DNA of 64,000 nt, taken from NCBI RefSeq assembly GCF_901000735.1, contig NC_081551.1, forward strand, positions 11,032,281 to 11,096,280, written 5' to 3'. The notes under the pieces are model-generated. The model was not told the DNA's origin. It saw only the letters and a program-made list of their open reading frames with translations, and made no database searches. The position numbers were made by a program, and so were the translations under genes. Source of the stretch: Corylus avellana. Lineage: Eukaryota > Streptophyta > Magnoliopsida > Fagales > Betulaceae. Below are positions 1 through 11,718 of the stretch, one piece after another (the stretch's first letter is position 1; each line of letters begins with the position of its first letter).

Positions 1-1101
1 ACTAATTATATTCAGCTAATATAACAATATGCCAGTGCTTTGATCATGTTATGCATATCTAATGTTTGTCAACCTAAGGGCATGGGTATATACTCCTTAA
101 GCTACAGATTTCCCTAAGCAACGAGTTAGGCATGGGTGTATACTCTAACTCTTTTCTTTCCTAAAGGATTTAGCATGGTATATACTAAGTTGTTCTTTAG
201 AAAAGCATATGTTCTATGAAAATCGACAAACACACGAGGCCTAGGGCATGGGTGTATACTCCCAATTCCCCATGTTGATTAACCCAAGAATCGCGGTGTG
301 GATTCTTTTGTTACTTAAACCCAGGACTCGGTCATCCAAATTGATTTAACTAACTAGTCCATACCACATGCATATGTTGATCAGGCACACATATATGAGG
401 AATTCATGCAATCAGGTATTAATTAAGTTAAATAGCACAACAAGATCATCACAAAGGCCTCAATATTGAAATTTTAATTAAACATAACTAGGGCTTCAAT
501 CTAGCCCTATTAAATAAATTAGCTACACATAGAGTTGCTGTTAAACATCTTCATAAAAGAAAAGAAAAGAAAAGAGAAGAATAAACCCGAGACTTGAACT
601 TCAAGAGCTCCTCTTCTCCTCCTTACAAATCATCTCTATTCTAGAGGCTTAAGGGTCTATTTATAGGTTTTAGAAGTCCTTGACAAAGTAGTAAACCTAG
701 GGATTTCATAGGGTTTTGAGACTTATTACAATTGGGAGTTGGAAAACCCTAATATGGTAAGAGGAACATTCTGGCCGCCACTTGATGTGTCTCCTGCACA
801 TGGGTGCGATCGATCGCAACCTGTGTGCGCTCGATCGCTCCTGGCCTTAATTGTATTTAATCCTCTCGGTTACTGCACTCGATCGCAAGTACCCTACGAT
901 CGATCGCAGTGTCAGGGAGCTCCAATTTTCTCCATCTTTTCTCTTTGAGCCCAAATCATCTAGATCTACTTCATTTTCTTCCAAAAGCCTGCAAAAGTAT
1001 GAAAAACACAAAAAGGAATTAAAATGGCCTAATTAACTAAAACCAAAGGATTAAAACATGCAAGTTAAGGGCTGAAAATATGAATATTTTAGAACTTATC
1101 A
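1..1101 (-). mobile_element. 3' LTR of Athila-like element A (cut by window start)
   Basis: This is the downstream LTR of a minus-strand Ty3/gypsy element. Its right edge reads TGATAAG on the minus strand and directly abuts a polypurine tract (minus strand AGTTTGGGGGTG). It aligns along its length with the LTR at 10396-11718; base 1 corresponds to about 10599, so roughly 200 bp lie outside the window. It contains a TATA-like box (minus strand CTATAAATAG, near 655-665). Two paired palindromes (805/826 and 874/895) lie upstream of that box in transcription direction. Confidence 0.9.
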
Positions 1102-2612
1102 CACCCCCAAACTTACATATTCCTAGTCCCTTAACAATACAAAACTGAAAACAGGAATGGAAAAACAAAAAACAAAAGAGATAAATCCATCTGTCGCAAC
1201 AAGCCTTTTAAACCCCTAGGAATTCCCTAGTGAACGAGTGAAGTCTCGTGAGGGTTTTCCAGAAATGTTACCCACAAACATCATGCATAGTTCATGTTAT
1301 TTCAAAAAATTAAAGCATCACTTCAAGATCGTGGTTGTCATTCATAAGCAAACTTAAAAAGATGAACTCCATCTTCACAATGAATTGGATTCTCAAAGTG
1401 CAATTACTTACAAAGGACTTGCTAAATCATCACAAGTTTGAAAATTGTGTACAGTGAACTAGTACAAAATTATGAGGTTTCCAATTCTTTCCAATATGCA
1501 ATGTCTCCTATCTCAGAATTCACTGAAATTCCTATTAGAATGACACACTCGAGTCAAAAAGGCTACAAAACCAACTAACCATGACATTGATCAAATCCAA
1601 ATTTTTCACCTTTTGATGTGAACACTCAATGCTTTGAGACAAGAGGTCCAGTTACTCAGTGAAAAGCCATCAATTATCATTTATTTATTCTTCTTTTTTT
1701 TTTTTTTTTTTTTCATCACTATATATGCCATAGTGTTATCTAATAAGTCATCCAATTTCATCCAAGAGGCAGAAACACACATATCAGATCTCATGTCATA
1801 CCTCACAAATTATGTGCTAATGTGCTTGTGTGATCAGATCAAACATGTGATTTTTCAACTTTCCTCAACAAGTAACCAAACTAACAGATTCACTCATCTG
1901 ATCATGTGTTCAAAATTTTAAGCTCATTGATGAATTCAAGCCACAATTCTTTCTAGATCAACTTTAAAATTTTTGAGCAAACAAGAACATGCATAATTTT
2001 TTTTTTTTTTAAATAAAATAAAAATAGACAAACAACACACAAAACAAAAATCATGAAATTGGGACAAAGTGTGTGTGAACATGTGTGCCCATACCCCCAA
2101 ACTTAAATGACACATTGTCCCCAATGTGTCTAAATTAAGGAAAGAATGTACCCGGGATAGGGACGACATGATCTTAAAAAGCTTGGCTCATAGCACACCC
2201 CCAAACTTGAAGTGAAGCACACTTGTCCCTGCAAAATAAGAAAACACACAAACAAGTAAAAAGAAACAAAACTAAAGATAAATAGATTTAACTTAAAACA
2301 CACTAAACAAAACAAAATAAAAAGATAACTATGGGATGCCGCCCAAGTGCGCTCGATCGCACACATGGTGCGTTCGATCACACTAATAGAATGCGTTGAA
2401 CCCACAAATGGAGACCTACTCTCAATCGCATGCTGGTTACGATTGATCGCAGTAATAGAATGGAAAACAAGACAACACACTAAAAACACAAAAAACACCA
2501 AAATAAAATAAAAACAAAACATAAGTGAAACAAAACAAAACAAAAGGATATGCTATGGGGTGCCTCCCATGAGAACTAAGTTTTACGTCTTCAGCCAGAC
2601 GATGTTCCCATC
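1102..2612 (-). promoter_or_regulatory. 3' non-coding region of element A, with polypurine tract and conserved hairpin
   Basis: No credible gene is seen between the LTR and the ORF ending at 2613. The region holds the polypurine tract at 1102-1114 and a perfect 8-bp stem with 4-nt loop at 2110-2129 (stem ACACATTG/CAATGTGT). The hairpin is followed on the minus strand by a second polypurine-like motif at about 2091-2104, and a third lies near 2200-2210. Two palindrome pairs sit at 2348/2369 and 2417/2438. The block near 2545-2600 (minus strand CTCATGGGAGGCACCCCATA) recurs in elements E, F and G and marks the end of the coding part. Confidence 0.75.
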
Positions 2613-3848
2613 TCAGTGTTGTCCAGAAGTAGATGCTCCAGATGGTGGTGGCAAACAGCTTAGGATGGTTTGCATGAATTCTTCCAAGGCAGCTAAGCGT
2701 TGATCCATTAGTGCCTTATCTTCCTGAGCCTCCATTCTTTGATCAGCCAGCTCTCTCCGAAGGCCCACCATTTCTTCACAAAAGGAGTGGTATTGGGTGG
2801 CGCAAAAGTCAAATGAGGCCTCCTCCTCATCTTCTGCTACCGGCTCAGCTGCCGATTCATCTTCTGCCATTGGCTCGGCCTCATTCGCCTCTTCCCCAAC
2901 TTTTGGAGGTGCCCGGGGCATATGGGAGCAGCTCTTCTTCCATAGGCGAATGCCATATATTGGAGTGGTGGTGACTGGCTCATCAGCTGTGGTGCCCTTA
3001 ATGCCCTTTTTCCGAAGAATGTATGTGATCAAGTAGGGGGAAGGCAACCCCCATGAGTGTGTGGACTCTGCTCCCCCAATGTGCACTTCATTCCAAAATT
3101 TATGGATTTGGTTCCAAATGATGTCGGGAATGGAGTACCAAGCATCCTTGTGGAAGGCGTAAAGAGTTTGGAGAAATTGATCACGCCTTTGAGTTTTGTG
3201 CCCCAAGGGGAAGGCATTTCGGTGCAAAACGGAGTCCACAAACCATAGCCTTTGAGGTAGCTTGGACCGGCTGCCGGCATTATGGTGGGCATCCGCATAG
3301 TGCCCTTGGCACATATCCTCAATGATTTCCGCCACATAGTATCGAGGTGGTTGCTCGGCAAGATGTGCAGTTTCTGGAGGATGCTCATCATTGCATTGCA
3401 GGGCTGCGGCTATGTCGGCCCTAGTCACATGAATAATTTGGCCTTGCACCTTTGAAGAGAGAGCAACCAAATTGTCGCAGTCATGGGAGAGGTTGGCATA
3501 AAATTTGATGACCAACTTCCGGCAGGCGGTGGAGGTGACTGCTTTGAAGAGCTTCTTGAGTCCCCTTTGCTTAAACTCGGCGACCGCCCATTGAGTCGCC
3601 TCATGGTTTTGGAAGTCTTCGTGAATGGCAAAGGTAGTCTCAAATAGCAGCACCCGCTCCTCAAAAGTGGGTGGGGGAGAAATAGCTTGGGCCTCAGACC
3701 CCCGGGAGGAAGAAGCACTGGTTTTAGGCAAGTTGAGCTTGATTGGGGACTTTTGTCGAACAGGTGGTGTGCACGTCTGATGACCACAAAAACAAACTAC
3801 AGCCAAAGATCCCCAAAACTCCCTGCAATTACAGGAAAATCCCAACAT
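2613..3848 (-). CDS. Putative plant transposon protein (PF20167-like) at the env position of element A
   Basis: An uninterrupted 411-residue ORF on the minus strand. Its central part (roughly residues 100-280) resembles the domain known as 'putative plant transposon protein' (Pfam Transposase_32, PF20167), with the typical FYANL segment and a following V-x-G-x-x-I-x-(V/F)-T block; this is recognised by eye, not by search. The C-terminal third is acidic (repeated AEDE/AEPMAEDE) and then likely coiled-coil (about residues 345-395). The function of this family is not established. It lies downstream of gag, where complete Athila elements carry an env-like ORF. Pol is absent from this element. The ORF could start at a later Met. 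A degraded relative lies at 15596-15930. The open frame in an otherwise deleted element is notable. Confidence 0.7.
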   Translation of the reverse strand: MLGFSCNCREFWGSLAVVCFCGHQTCTPPVRQKSPIKLNLPKTSASSSRGSEAQAISPPPTFEERVLLFETTFAIHEDFQNHEATQWAVAEFKQRGLKKLFKAVTSTACRKLVIKFYANLSHDCDNLVALSSKVQGQIIHVTRADIAAALQCNDEHPPETAHLAEQPPRYYVAEIIEDMCQGHYADAHHNAGSRSKLPQRLWFVDSVLHRNAFPLGHKTQRRDQFLQTLYAFHKDAWYSIPDIIWNQIHKFWNEVHIGGAESTHSWGLPSPYLITYILRKKGIKGTTADEPVTTTPIYGIRLWKKSCSHMPRAPPKVGEEANEAEPMAEDESAAEPVAEDEEEASFDFCATQYHSFCEEMVGLRRELADQRMEAQEDKALMDQRLAALEEFMQTILSCLPPPSGASTSGQH

Positions 3849-4659
3849 AGAGGCAATGTGGGTGGATGAACACCCACAGTTGCAAGAAAAAATAAGAGAA
3901 AATCGGATGTTGGGTGAGTGTTCGGAGATAGGGTGTTAATGGGATGTATGAAAGGGTTGTGGTGGAAAAATGGTGGTATGGTGGCCGGAGAAGTGACTTA
4001 TATGGTGGTGGTGTAATGGATTTGGTGAAAACTAGGAGAAAAATGGGAGGAGGACGAGTGCCGAAGGTGGGGTGTGTGGGAGAACCTGTACGGCCCCGGG
4101 AGAATAGCTGTGGGGTCAGGGGAAAAGTGACCTAAAATAGGTTGCAAGCCCTGCTGTCTGAGTGCGCTCGATCGCACACTGGTGCGCTCGATTGCATTCG
4201 GCCAGAAGTGTGCATGTGTGGGTCAGGTGCACTCGATTGCACCTAAGGTGCATTCGATCGCACTGACAGAAAGTATCTTAGCCACCCTTCGGTTACTGAG
4301 CTCGATCGCATACATGTTGCGATCGATCGTAGTAACAAAATGTCAAAAATTATTATTTTTTTATTATTTTTTTTATTTTTTATTTTTTTCAAAACAATAC
4401 AAAAGAAAAGTAAAGTAAAGGTTAATAATGAAAATGAAAGATAAAGGATAATTGAGACATATGTGAAGTAAAGAAAGTAAGACGAAGAAAACAAGAGGGA
4501 AAATGTTACCGCCTTCAGTGGCTTCAGTACCACTGTTTTGAGTAGATGCACTTGAGGTTCTTGACTGCTCAAACGCATCTACTTGTGACTATAATGCTCC
4601 TAGTGTGAAGAGCTGCACTTGAGCTCTTCAGAATTTGGCTCAAGTGCCCTTGTAGGAGT
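3849..4659 (-). repeat. Untranslated region of element A with array of paired 14-bp palindromes
   Basis: No gene is seen here. Three palindrome pairs lie at 4163/4183, 4228/4249 and 4297/4318; spacing within pairs is 20, 21 and 21 bp, and pairs start 65 and 69 bp apart. The 4500-4660 part matches the sequence downstream of the protease in element D (20820-20960). So in A, a deletion joined the gag C-terminus to the post-pol region, removing protease, RT, RNase H and integrase. Confidence 0.75.
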
Positions 4660-6130
4660 AGGACCTCTTAGAATTGTGGCTGCCTTCAGCTACTGGTGAC
4701 TCCCTGGGTTAGGTATTGTTTGAGCTGGAAATTCTCCCTGCTTCCTCTCACTCAGCTCCTTTGCCATCTGACCCATTTGCACTTCCAGTTTTTGAATGGC
4801 TTGATCAGTCTTTATAGTGACTTGTTTTTGATCAGCCATGAATTGCTACTGTGAAGTCACCAGGTTGTGTATCATATTCTCCAGTTGGTTCATCTTTGAC
4901 TCTTGAGTTGGTTGGCTTGCTTGTTGGGGCCCTTTCTGCTGTCCTTGATTATTGCTTCAAGAGAAATTTGGATGGTTGCGCCATCCTGGATTGCAAGTAT
5001 TGGAGTATGGGTTGTTCTTGTGGGGATAATTGTTTTGTCCCACAAAATTCACATCTTCTTGCGCTGCAAAAGGATACGTCTCAGTGGTGTAATCTAAATG
5101 GGAACAAATAGCACATACCTGGATTGGTTTGTCCTGTTGCATAGATGAGATTTTCTAAACAGTCATGGCATTGACAATCATATCCAATTTCTTTTCTACC
5201 GCAGCCAACTGATTGGTTGATCCCCCACTGAGGTTTACTTCATACATGCCCTTGCTTTTGATTCCTCTTCTTCCCCTTGAACAGAATTGCTGTGAATGCT
5301 CACTTAATGTCTCAAAAAGTTCCACAGCTTCCTCACTACTCTTCTCCATAAGTGTTCCTCCACAAGCTGAATCAACCATCCCTTTGTTTGTATCATCTAA
5401 TCCTTCATAGAAAATTTGTACCTGCTCATCTTGAGGGATGTTGTGACGTGGGCACTTTAGAAGCAAGGAATTGAAGTGATCTCAAGGCTCAAAGAACAAA
5501 TCCCTGTCTCGTTGTTGGAACATTTGAAGTTCCCTTTTAAGTTGTTTTGTCTTCTGGGTCGGGAAAAACCTCTTCAGAAACTTTGTGGTCAATTCTTCCC
5601 AAGTATGAATGGAATCTGCAGGCAAGGAATTGTACCAAAGTTTAGCGTTATCTTTCAAGGAAAAAGGAAAGAGAACTAACTTGAGTCTCTCTGGAGTTAG
5701 GCCTTGGACATGCTGCAACTTGCATAAATGAAAGAATTCTTTAAGATGCAAGTTGGGATCCTCAGTAGATGTGCCTCTGAAGTGAGTCAGTGCATTGAGG
5801 ATTTGAGGAGAGATATAATAGCTGCCATCCACCTCTGGTTGATATGCTATGCATGAGGGTTGATGGAGGTTTGCTGGAACGTATGCCTGCTTCATTGGTC
5901 TCCTCACCCGTGGTAGATTTGCCTCTAATGGTCTTGGTCCAATTGGATTCTCTTGCAAGTCTTCCATATCAATTTCTTCTTCTTCTTCTTTGTCTCTAAG
6001 TCATTGTCGAATTGTCCGCTCAATTTCAGGATCAAGTGGAAGAACGGTTGAGGCTTAAGATCGACGACCTTGCATTACCTGAATTACTTCTTCAGTTAGG
6101 CAGCTTCAGTGCTGCTGGTCCGGATGCTCC
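4660..6130 (-). pseudogene. Gag of element A, second copy (E-type subfamily), broken
   Basis: Second of two tandem gag copies in element A. The capsid-like region (DPNLHLKEFF...SLKDNAKLWYNSLP) is readable at 5967-5482, and the rest of capsid and the nucleocapsid-like part at 5466-4851. There is a frameshift or stop near 5480 and stops at about 5155 and 6050. The zinc knuckle C-x2-C-x4-H-x4-C is damaged: the His and the last Cys are both Tyr. Diagnostic residues (NPIGPRPLEAN, LQHVQGL, TTKFLKRFFP) match element E at 27511-28746, not the adjacent copy 6195-7465. The copy begins at 6130 with its own leader, including GATC palindromes at about 6140-6190. Confidence 0.85.
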
Positions 6131-6194
6131 CTGGAACTGCGCTCGATCGTAGGTTGGTGCGTTCGATCGCAGTGCGCTTGATCGCACTCTCCAG

Positions 6195-7465
6195 TTGGTT
6201 CAACTTTGACTTTTGAGTTGGTTGGCTGGCTTGTTGGGGACCCTTCTGCTGTCCTTCATTGTTGCTCCATGAGAAATTGGGATGGTTGCACCACCTTGGA
6301 TTGTAGGTGTTGAAGTATGGATTGTTCTTGTGGGGGTAATTATTTTGTCCCACATAATTCACCTCTTCTTGCTCTGCAAATGGAGATAAAGGAGATGTCT
6401 TAGTAGTGTGATCTAAATGGGAACATATAGCACATACCTGGACTTGTGTGTCCTGTTGAAGGGGTGAGATTTTTTTAGCAGTCATGGCTTTGACAATCAT
6501 ATCTAACTTCTTTTCTATAGCAGCCATTTGATTTGGAGATCCCCCATTGAAATTCACTTCATACATGCCTTTGCTTTTTACTCCTCGCCTTCCTCTAGAG
6601 CAGAATTGTTGGGAATGCTCACTTAACGTTTCAAAAAGCTCCATGGCTTCCTCACTACTCTTTTCCATAAGTGCTGCTCCACAAGGTGAATCAACCATCC
6701 CTTTGTTAGTATCATCTAAACCTTCATAGAAAAAAATTTGTACCTGATCATCTTGAGGGATGTTGTGATGTGGGCACTTGAGAAGCAGTGAATTGAAGTG
6801 ATCCCATGCTTCAAAGAACAGATCTCCATCTCTTTGTTGGAACATTTGAAGTTCCCTCTTAAGCTGTCTTGTCTTTTGAGCTGGGAAAAACTTCTTCAGA
6901 AACTTGGTGGCTAATTCTTCCCGAGTATGGATGGAATCTACAGGCAAAGAATTATACCACAGTTTAGCATTATCTTTCAAAGAGAAAGGAAAGAGGACTA
7001 ACCTGAGTCTCTCTAGAGTTAGGCCTTGGATGTGCTGTAATTTGCATAGATCAAAGAACTCTTTAAGATGCAAGTTGGGATCCTCAGTAGCTGTGCCCCA
7101 AAAGTGAGTCAAGGCATTGAGGATTTGAGGAGAAATATAATAGTTGCCTTCCACCTCTGGTTGATATGCTATGCATGATGGTTGATTGAGGTTCGTTGGG
7201 ACGAATGCCTGCTTCATTCGTCTCCGTACCAGTGGTGGATTTGCCTCTAGTGGTCTTGGCACTATTGGTGGAGCCTCTTGCAAATCTTCCATTGTGTTTT
7301 CAATCTCTTCCTCTTCTTCTTTGTCTCTAGGTCTTTGTCGAATAATTTCAGGATCGAGTGGAATGACGGTTGAAGCTTGAGATCGACGACCTTGCATCAA
7401 TTGAATTGCTTCTTCAGTCAAAGCAGCTTCAGTGCTGCTTGTCCGGATGCTCCCTGGAACTGCGT
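6195..7465 (-). pseudogene. Gag of element A, first copy (D-type subfamily)
   Basis: Athila-type Gag, the structural protein that would form the cytoplasmic virus-like particle. It is open from 7465 to about 6195 (the frame runs on to 6096 into the next copy's leader). Order: acidic N-terminal part, capsid-like domain (LHLKEFFDLCKLQHIQGL near the middle), then a zinc knuckle starting CAICSHLDH whose fourth ligand is Ser instead of Cys. The N-terminus is interrupted by element B; the apparent start at 7508 belongs to B's LTR and is not real. Its residues match element D (IENT, PPIVP, PVDSIHT, KKFFPAQKTRQLK) better than the neighbouring second copy. Long open frame but a defective zinc finger. 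Confidence 0.85.
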
Positions 7466-8879
7466 GATAAGTGCCAAATATTACATATTTGGACCCATTT
7501 ATATACATTAGTTAATCCTTTAGCTGTGTCGTTATTTAATATTTTGTGTTAGTTTTGTGTTTTAAGTGTTTTGTAGGTCATTAACGAAAAACTACAGCTT
7601 TAAAGGGAAAAATGCAAAGTTTGGAAGAAAGCATACTTTGAGAAGCCCTAGATGAGGTGGTTAAGTTTAAACAAATCCAAGAAAAGGTTAAATAGGATTA
7701 AAGATCAGATTGGATTAAAGTTCAGATTTGATAAAATTTTGGATGGGATTCAAATTCAGATTCTGCACACATCTGAGTATTTTGATCATAATTTTCTACT
7801 CAAATATCGGATTGAAGTGATTCAAATGGCATTAGAAAGCTAACTCAAAATACTACAATTCATTTTGAAATATGATTTTCCTAATTAGGACGGTTACTAT
7901 GCCAAAATCACCCCGCAATTAAAGGACACAAATCTGGACGAATCCTATTCCGATTTCAGACTTCTATTTTGACTGGGAGACAGACCTCCGAATTATAGGA
8001 CTTCTAAGACTTCCCTAAGCCTATAAATAGACTTCTTTGCGTTCAAGAAAAGATATATAGAATTTCAGAAAGCAAAATTCTACAGTTTTTCTCTTTTTAG
8101 TTTAGGTTTTCTTTAGATTTAGGTTTTATTTTTATGTGGACTGATTCTTGGATATCTTTTGTGATTCAAAGATACACTTGATGATTGAAGATAATTTCAC
8201 ATAATTGATTGCTTGATTTTATTTGCCTAAATAATTGGATATCCCTTGTAATTTGTTCTACGGATACATTTGGTGTTTCAATTAAGATTTGATATCTTTT
8301 GTGATTTACGGATACATCTGATGATTTAATTGATATTGGATTCATTTTGTGATTTGTGCAATGAATGGATACTTGTGATAGTTTTGATTAATTGTTTGAA
8401 GCACAGTAAAAAATATCTAAGATTTTAATTGTGAGAACTTTAGATTAATATTAATAGACATGGAAGTATGTTGTTATGATTCGGTGAGTGTGAATTTCCA
8501 AACCTTGGTATTTTATCTCTTAGTTTATTTTAATTAGTTTATGTTTGTCTTTTAATTTTAAAATTCAAAATTCAAAACCTTTTTGGAACTAGGTTAGGAT
8601 TTAATTAGTTTAGAATTAAATTGCTCTTTCAAAAATATAATTCTCAGTGGGTTCGACCTCGCACATGCAATCTTTTAAACTACAATCGATTCGTGCACTT
8701 GCGAGTTAAATAAATTTGCACAACAAATTTTTGGCGCCGTTGCCGGAGAATTGTTTAATTTTTTAAACCAATTTATTTCTAAATTAATTTTATTCTTCTA
8801 CTAGTTATAATTAGGATTTTATTTTTCTGCAATTTGTTTTGTTTTATTCGTGTTACTAAAAAAAAAAGAAAAGATTTTT

Positions 8880-8911
<32 letters not shown>

Positions 8912-10192
8912 TTTTTTTTTGGAGTGTTTTACAGTTCTGGCGCAGCACCATCCGCACACCCCTGCTAGTGCGATCAATCGCAGCCCTACTACGATCAAGC
9001 GCACTCGAGGCCAAGACAGCAAGCTCAAGCGCACCTGTGCTCATTAACTGCCGCATCTTCACTCAAGTACAATTGAGCACACTTACAGCAAAGGCAGTAA
9101 TTGCAGCAATTCCGTAGATCTTTGCCAAAAATTTATTTTTGGTCCTTTTTGTGAGTTTTTTAAATTTTAGTTTTATTTGTTTAGGTAGTTAGTCTTTTTT
9201 TTTTTTTTTAGTTTTTTTTTTTAAAAAAAAAAGTTAATGTTTTATGTGGGATATTTGCATGCTAAAAAGTGAGGGGGAAGCATGAATTTTCATTTTAATT
9301 ATTTTAATGCCTCTCCTAGTTATAGGACACTAGCTCCTGCCTAGGAAATCTGAGTGTGACAGGCGGGAATACTTTTATTTGTTTTTGTTTCTAACAGCAA
9401 TTAATCTTTTGATGTTTGTTTCTATGAAAATATTGTTGTTAGTTTTGTTGACAGTTGTTTTGTTGTTTAAGTTTGGGGGATGCCCTAGCCTTGTTCACAC
9501 TCAGATTTCCTTACTTCCGGTAATGTATTTCTATATTACACATTGAGGGCAATGTGTAATTCAAGTTTGGAGGTATGGAAAAACACTTTGTCTGTTTATT
9601 TTTGTTCTTATTTGTTTATTTTTATTTGTCTTTTTGTGTTAAAAAATTTGAAAAAAATAAAATAAAATTATGCTATGTTTTTATCAAGTTTGAGTTAAAC
9701 TGTAACTGTGGATTGCATTTCATTAGCTTACTTAAAGGGTTGAACACATCATTATGTCATTTGGAGTCTGAGTTCTTTGACTTATTTTTTGGCAAAAGAG
9801 ATTTCACTTGTTTTGAGATAAATTTTTATGAACACATTAGCATATTTTCTGTGAGGTATGATGTGTGAGCTTAAGCTTGTTCTCTTTGAGATTTGTTGGA
9901 CGACTTATTGATGAATAACCATTGGCTTGCAAGATATAAAAATAAATAAATAAAAAAGAGAAGGAAAAAGAAAAGTATTTTATCTCTTAGTTTATTTTAA
10001 TTAGTTTATGTTTGTCTTTTAATTTCAAAAATCAAAAGTCAAAACCTTTTTGGAACTAGGTTAGGATTTAATTAGTTTAAATTTAAGTTGCTCTTTCAAA
10101 AATACAATTCTCAGTGGGTTCAACCACGCACTTGCTATCCATTAAACTATAATCGATTCGTGCACTTGCGAGTTAAATAAATTTGCACAACA
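7466..10192 (+). mobile_element. Non-autonomous LTR element B nested in element A
   Basis: A plus-strand LTR element in the 5' part of A's gag. The 5' LTR is 7466-8725 (TGATAAG...CAACA, TATA-like box CTATAAATAG at 8021-8030). The primer-binding site follows at 8727-8750 (TTTTTGGCGCCGTTGCCGG). The 3' LTR is only a 218-bp end fragment, 9975-10192, matching 8507-8725. Flanking 5-bp duplications are CTGCG (7461-7465) and CTGCA (10193-10197), one mismatch. The 1.25-kb interior encodes nothing recognisable but holds a palindrome pair (8969/8990), the conserved hairpin (9540-9559) and polypurine-like motifs at 9469-9480 and 9561-9575. It would depend on proteins from other elements. Confidence 0.85.
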
Positions 10193-10395
10193 CTGCACTC
10201 GATCGCAGTAACAGAATCACAAGTCTGCAAACCTGAAATAGAAAACAAAAAAAGTTAAGAAAAACAAAAAGATCTTTGATTTTTGATAAAAACAAAATTT
10301 AAAATTGAAAATTAAAATAATGCAATAAAAGGAAAATAATTCTAAACAAAATTTGCCGCAATCCCCAGCAATGGCGCCCAAAACTTGTTGTCACA
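10193..10395 (-). other. Leader and primer-binding site of element A
   Basis: Element A resumes after nested element B. The minus strand reads TGGGCGCCATTGCTGGGGAT followed by TGCGGC (about 10366-10393), next to the LTR. This is the Athila-type primer-binding site for the 3' end of a tRNA. Confidence 0.85.
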
Positions 10396-11718
10396 ATTAC
10401 CTACCTAAATTAATAGGCAAATAATTGGATATTTTACCCGCAAGTGCATGAGGTCAACACAGTAGTATAGAGTGCAAGTACGGGGTCATTCCCACAAGGA
10501 TTGCTGAATTTTATCTAAAATAAATCGCCTAAGTAAAATGAAACAAAGATTGGATTTTCATTTGATGATAATAAAAAGGTAAGGCTTTGATATCCACCAC
10601 TAATTATATTTAGATAAGATGTCAATATGTCAATGTTTTAATCATATTATGTATATCTAATGTTTGTCAACCTAAGGGCATAGGTGTATACTCCTTAAGT
10701 TATTGATTTCCCTAAGCAACAAGTTAGGCATAGGCGTATACTCTAATTCTTTTCTTTCTTAAAGGGATTTAGCATGGGTGTATACTAAGTTGTTCTTTAA
10801 GAAAACATATTTTTTGTGGAAATCGACAAACACATGAGGCCTAGGGCATGAGTGTATACTCCTGGTTCCCCATGTTGATTAACCCAAGAATCCGGTGTAG
10901 ATATCTTTTGTTACTTATGTTAAACCCAGGACTCGGTCATCCAAATTGATTTAACTAACTAGTCCATACCACATACATATGTTGATCAGGCACATACATA
11001 TGAAGAATTGATGAAAGCAGGCATTAATCAAGTTAAATATCACAACATGATTCTCACAAAGGCGCCAATATTGAATATTAACTAAACATAACTAGGGCTT
11101 CAATTTAGTCTTACTAAATAAATTAGTTACGCATAAGTTTGATGTTAAACATCTTCATAAAATAAAATAAAATAAAATAATGAAAAGAATAAACCTGAAA
11201 CTTGAACTTAAAGAGCTCCAATTCTTCTCCTTGGAAAATATGTCTATTCTAAAGACTTAAGGGTCTATTTATAGGCCTTTAGGAATACTCTAAAAACCCT
11301 AAAAATTGTAGGGTTTGTGAGCCCTAGTTCGCATAAATTTACAAAACCCTAAAAGTTGCAATTTCCATATTAAGATTGGTGGCTGTCTTGGCCATCGCGC
11401 ACGGGTGCGCTCGATCACAGGTCCGCAATCGATCCTCCGTGTGCTAGCGCTCGATCGCAGTTGCCTTGAGTGTTGTGGTCCTCACCTGTAATGCACTCGA
11501 TCACAGCTCGCCTGCGATTGATCGCACTACCAGAGCCTTTCAATTTCCAAAATAGCTCTTTTTAAGCCCAAAACTTCTGAGATTGCTTCTTTTTCTTCCA
11601 ATGACCTACAAAATCAAGGAAAACACATAAAAGAGCTAAAATGACATAGTTAACTAAAACTACAGGATTAAAACATGTAAGTTAAGGGTTAAAAATATGA
11701 ATATTTTAGCACTTAGTA
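10396..11718 (-). mobile_element. 5' LTR of element A
   Basis: A 1.32-kb LTR, minus orientation, paired with 1-1101. The left edge is TGTTGT next to the primer-binding site; the right edge is degraded (CTTAGTA where CTTATCA is expected). A TATA-like box (minus strand CTATAAATAG) is at about 11275-11285. GATC palindromes lie at about 11400-11525, upstream of TATA in transcription direction. Right of 11718 the sequence is the integrase region of element C, so A inserted there. Confidence 0.88.

Noticed and set aside
1690..1711. Poly-T and poly-A runs (also 8886-8920, 9195-9230, 33558-33575) as terminators or LINE tails
   Set aside because: They lie inside LTR elements without TTACTTATC tails or duplications; ordinary homopolymers in AT-rich non-coding DNA.
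7466..7508. Start of the element A gag ORF at 7508
   Set aside because: These 43 bases are the edge of element B's LTR, so the apparent N-terminus is created by the insertion.
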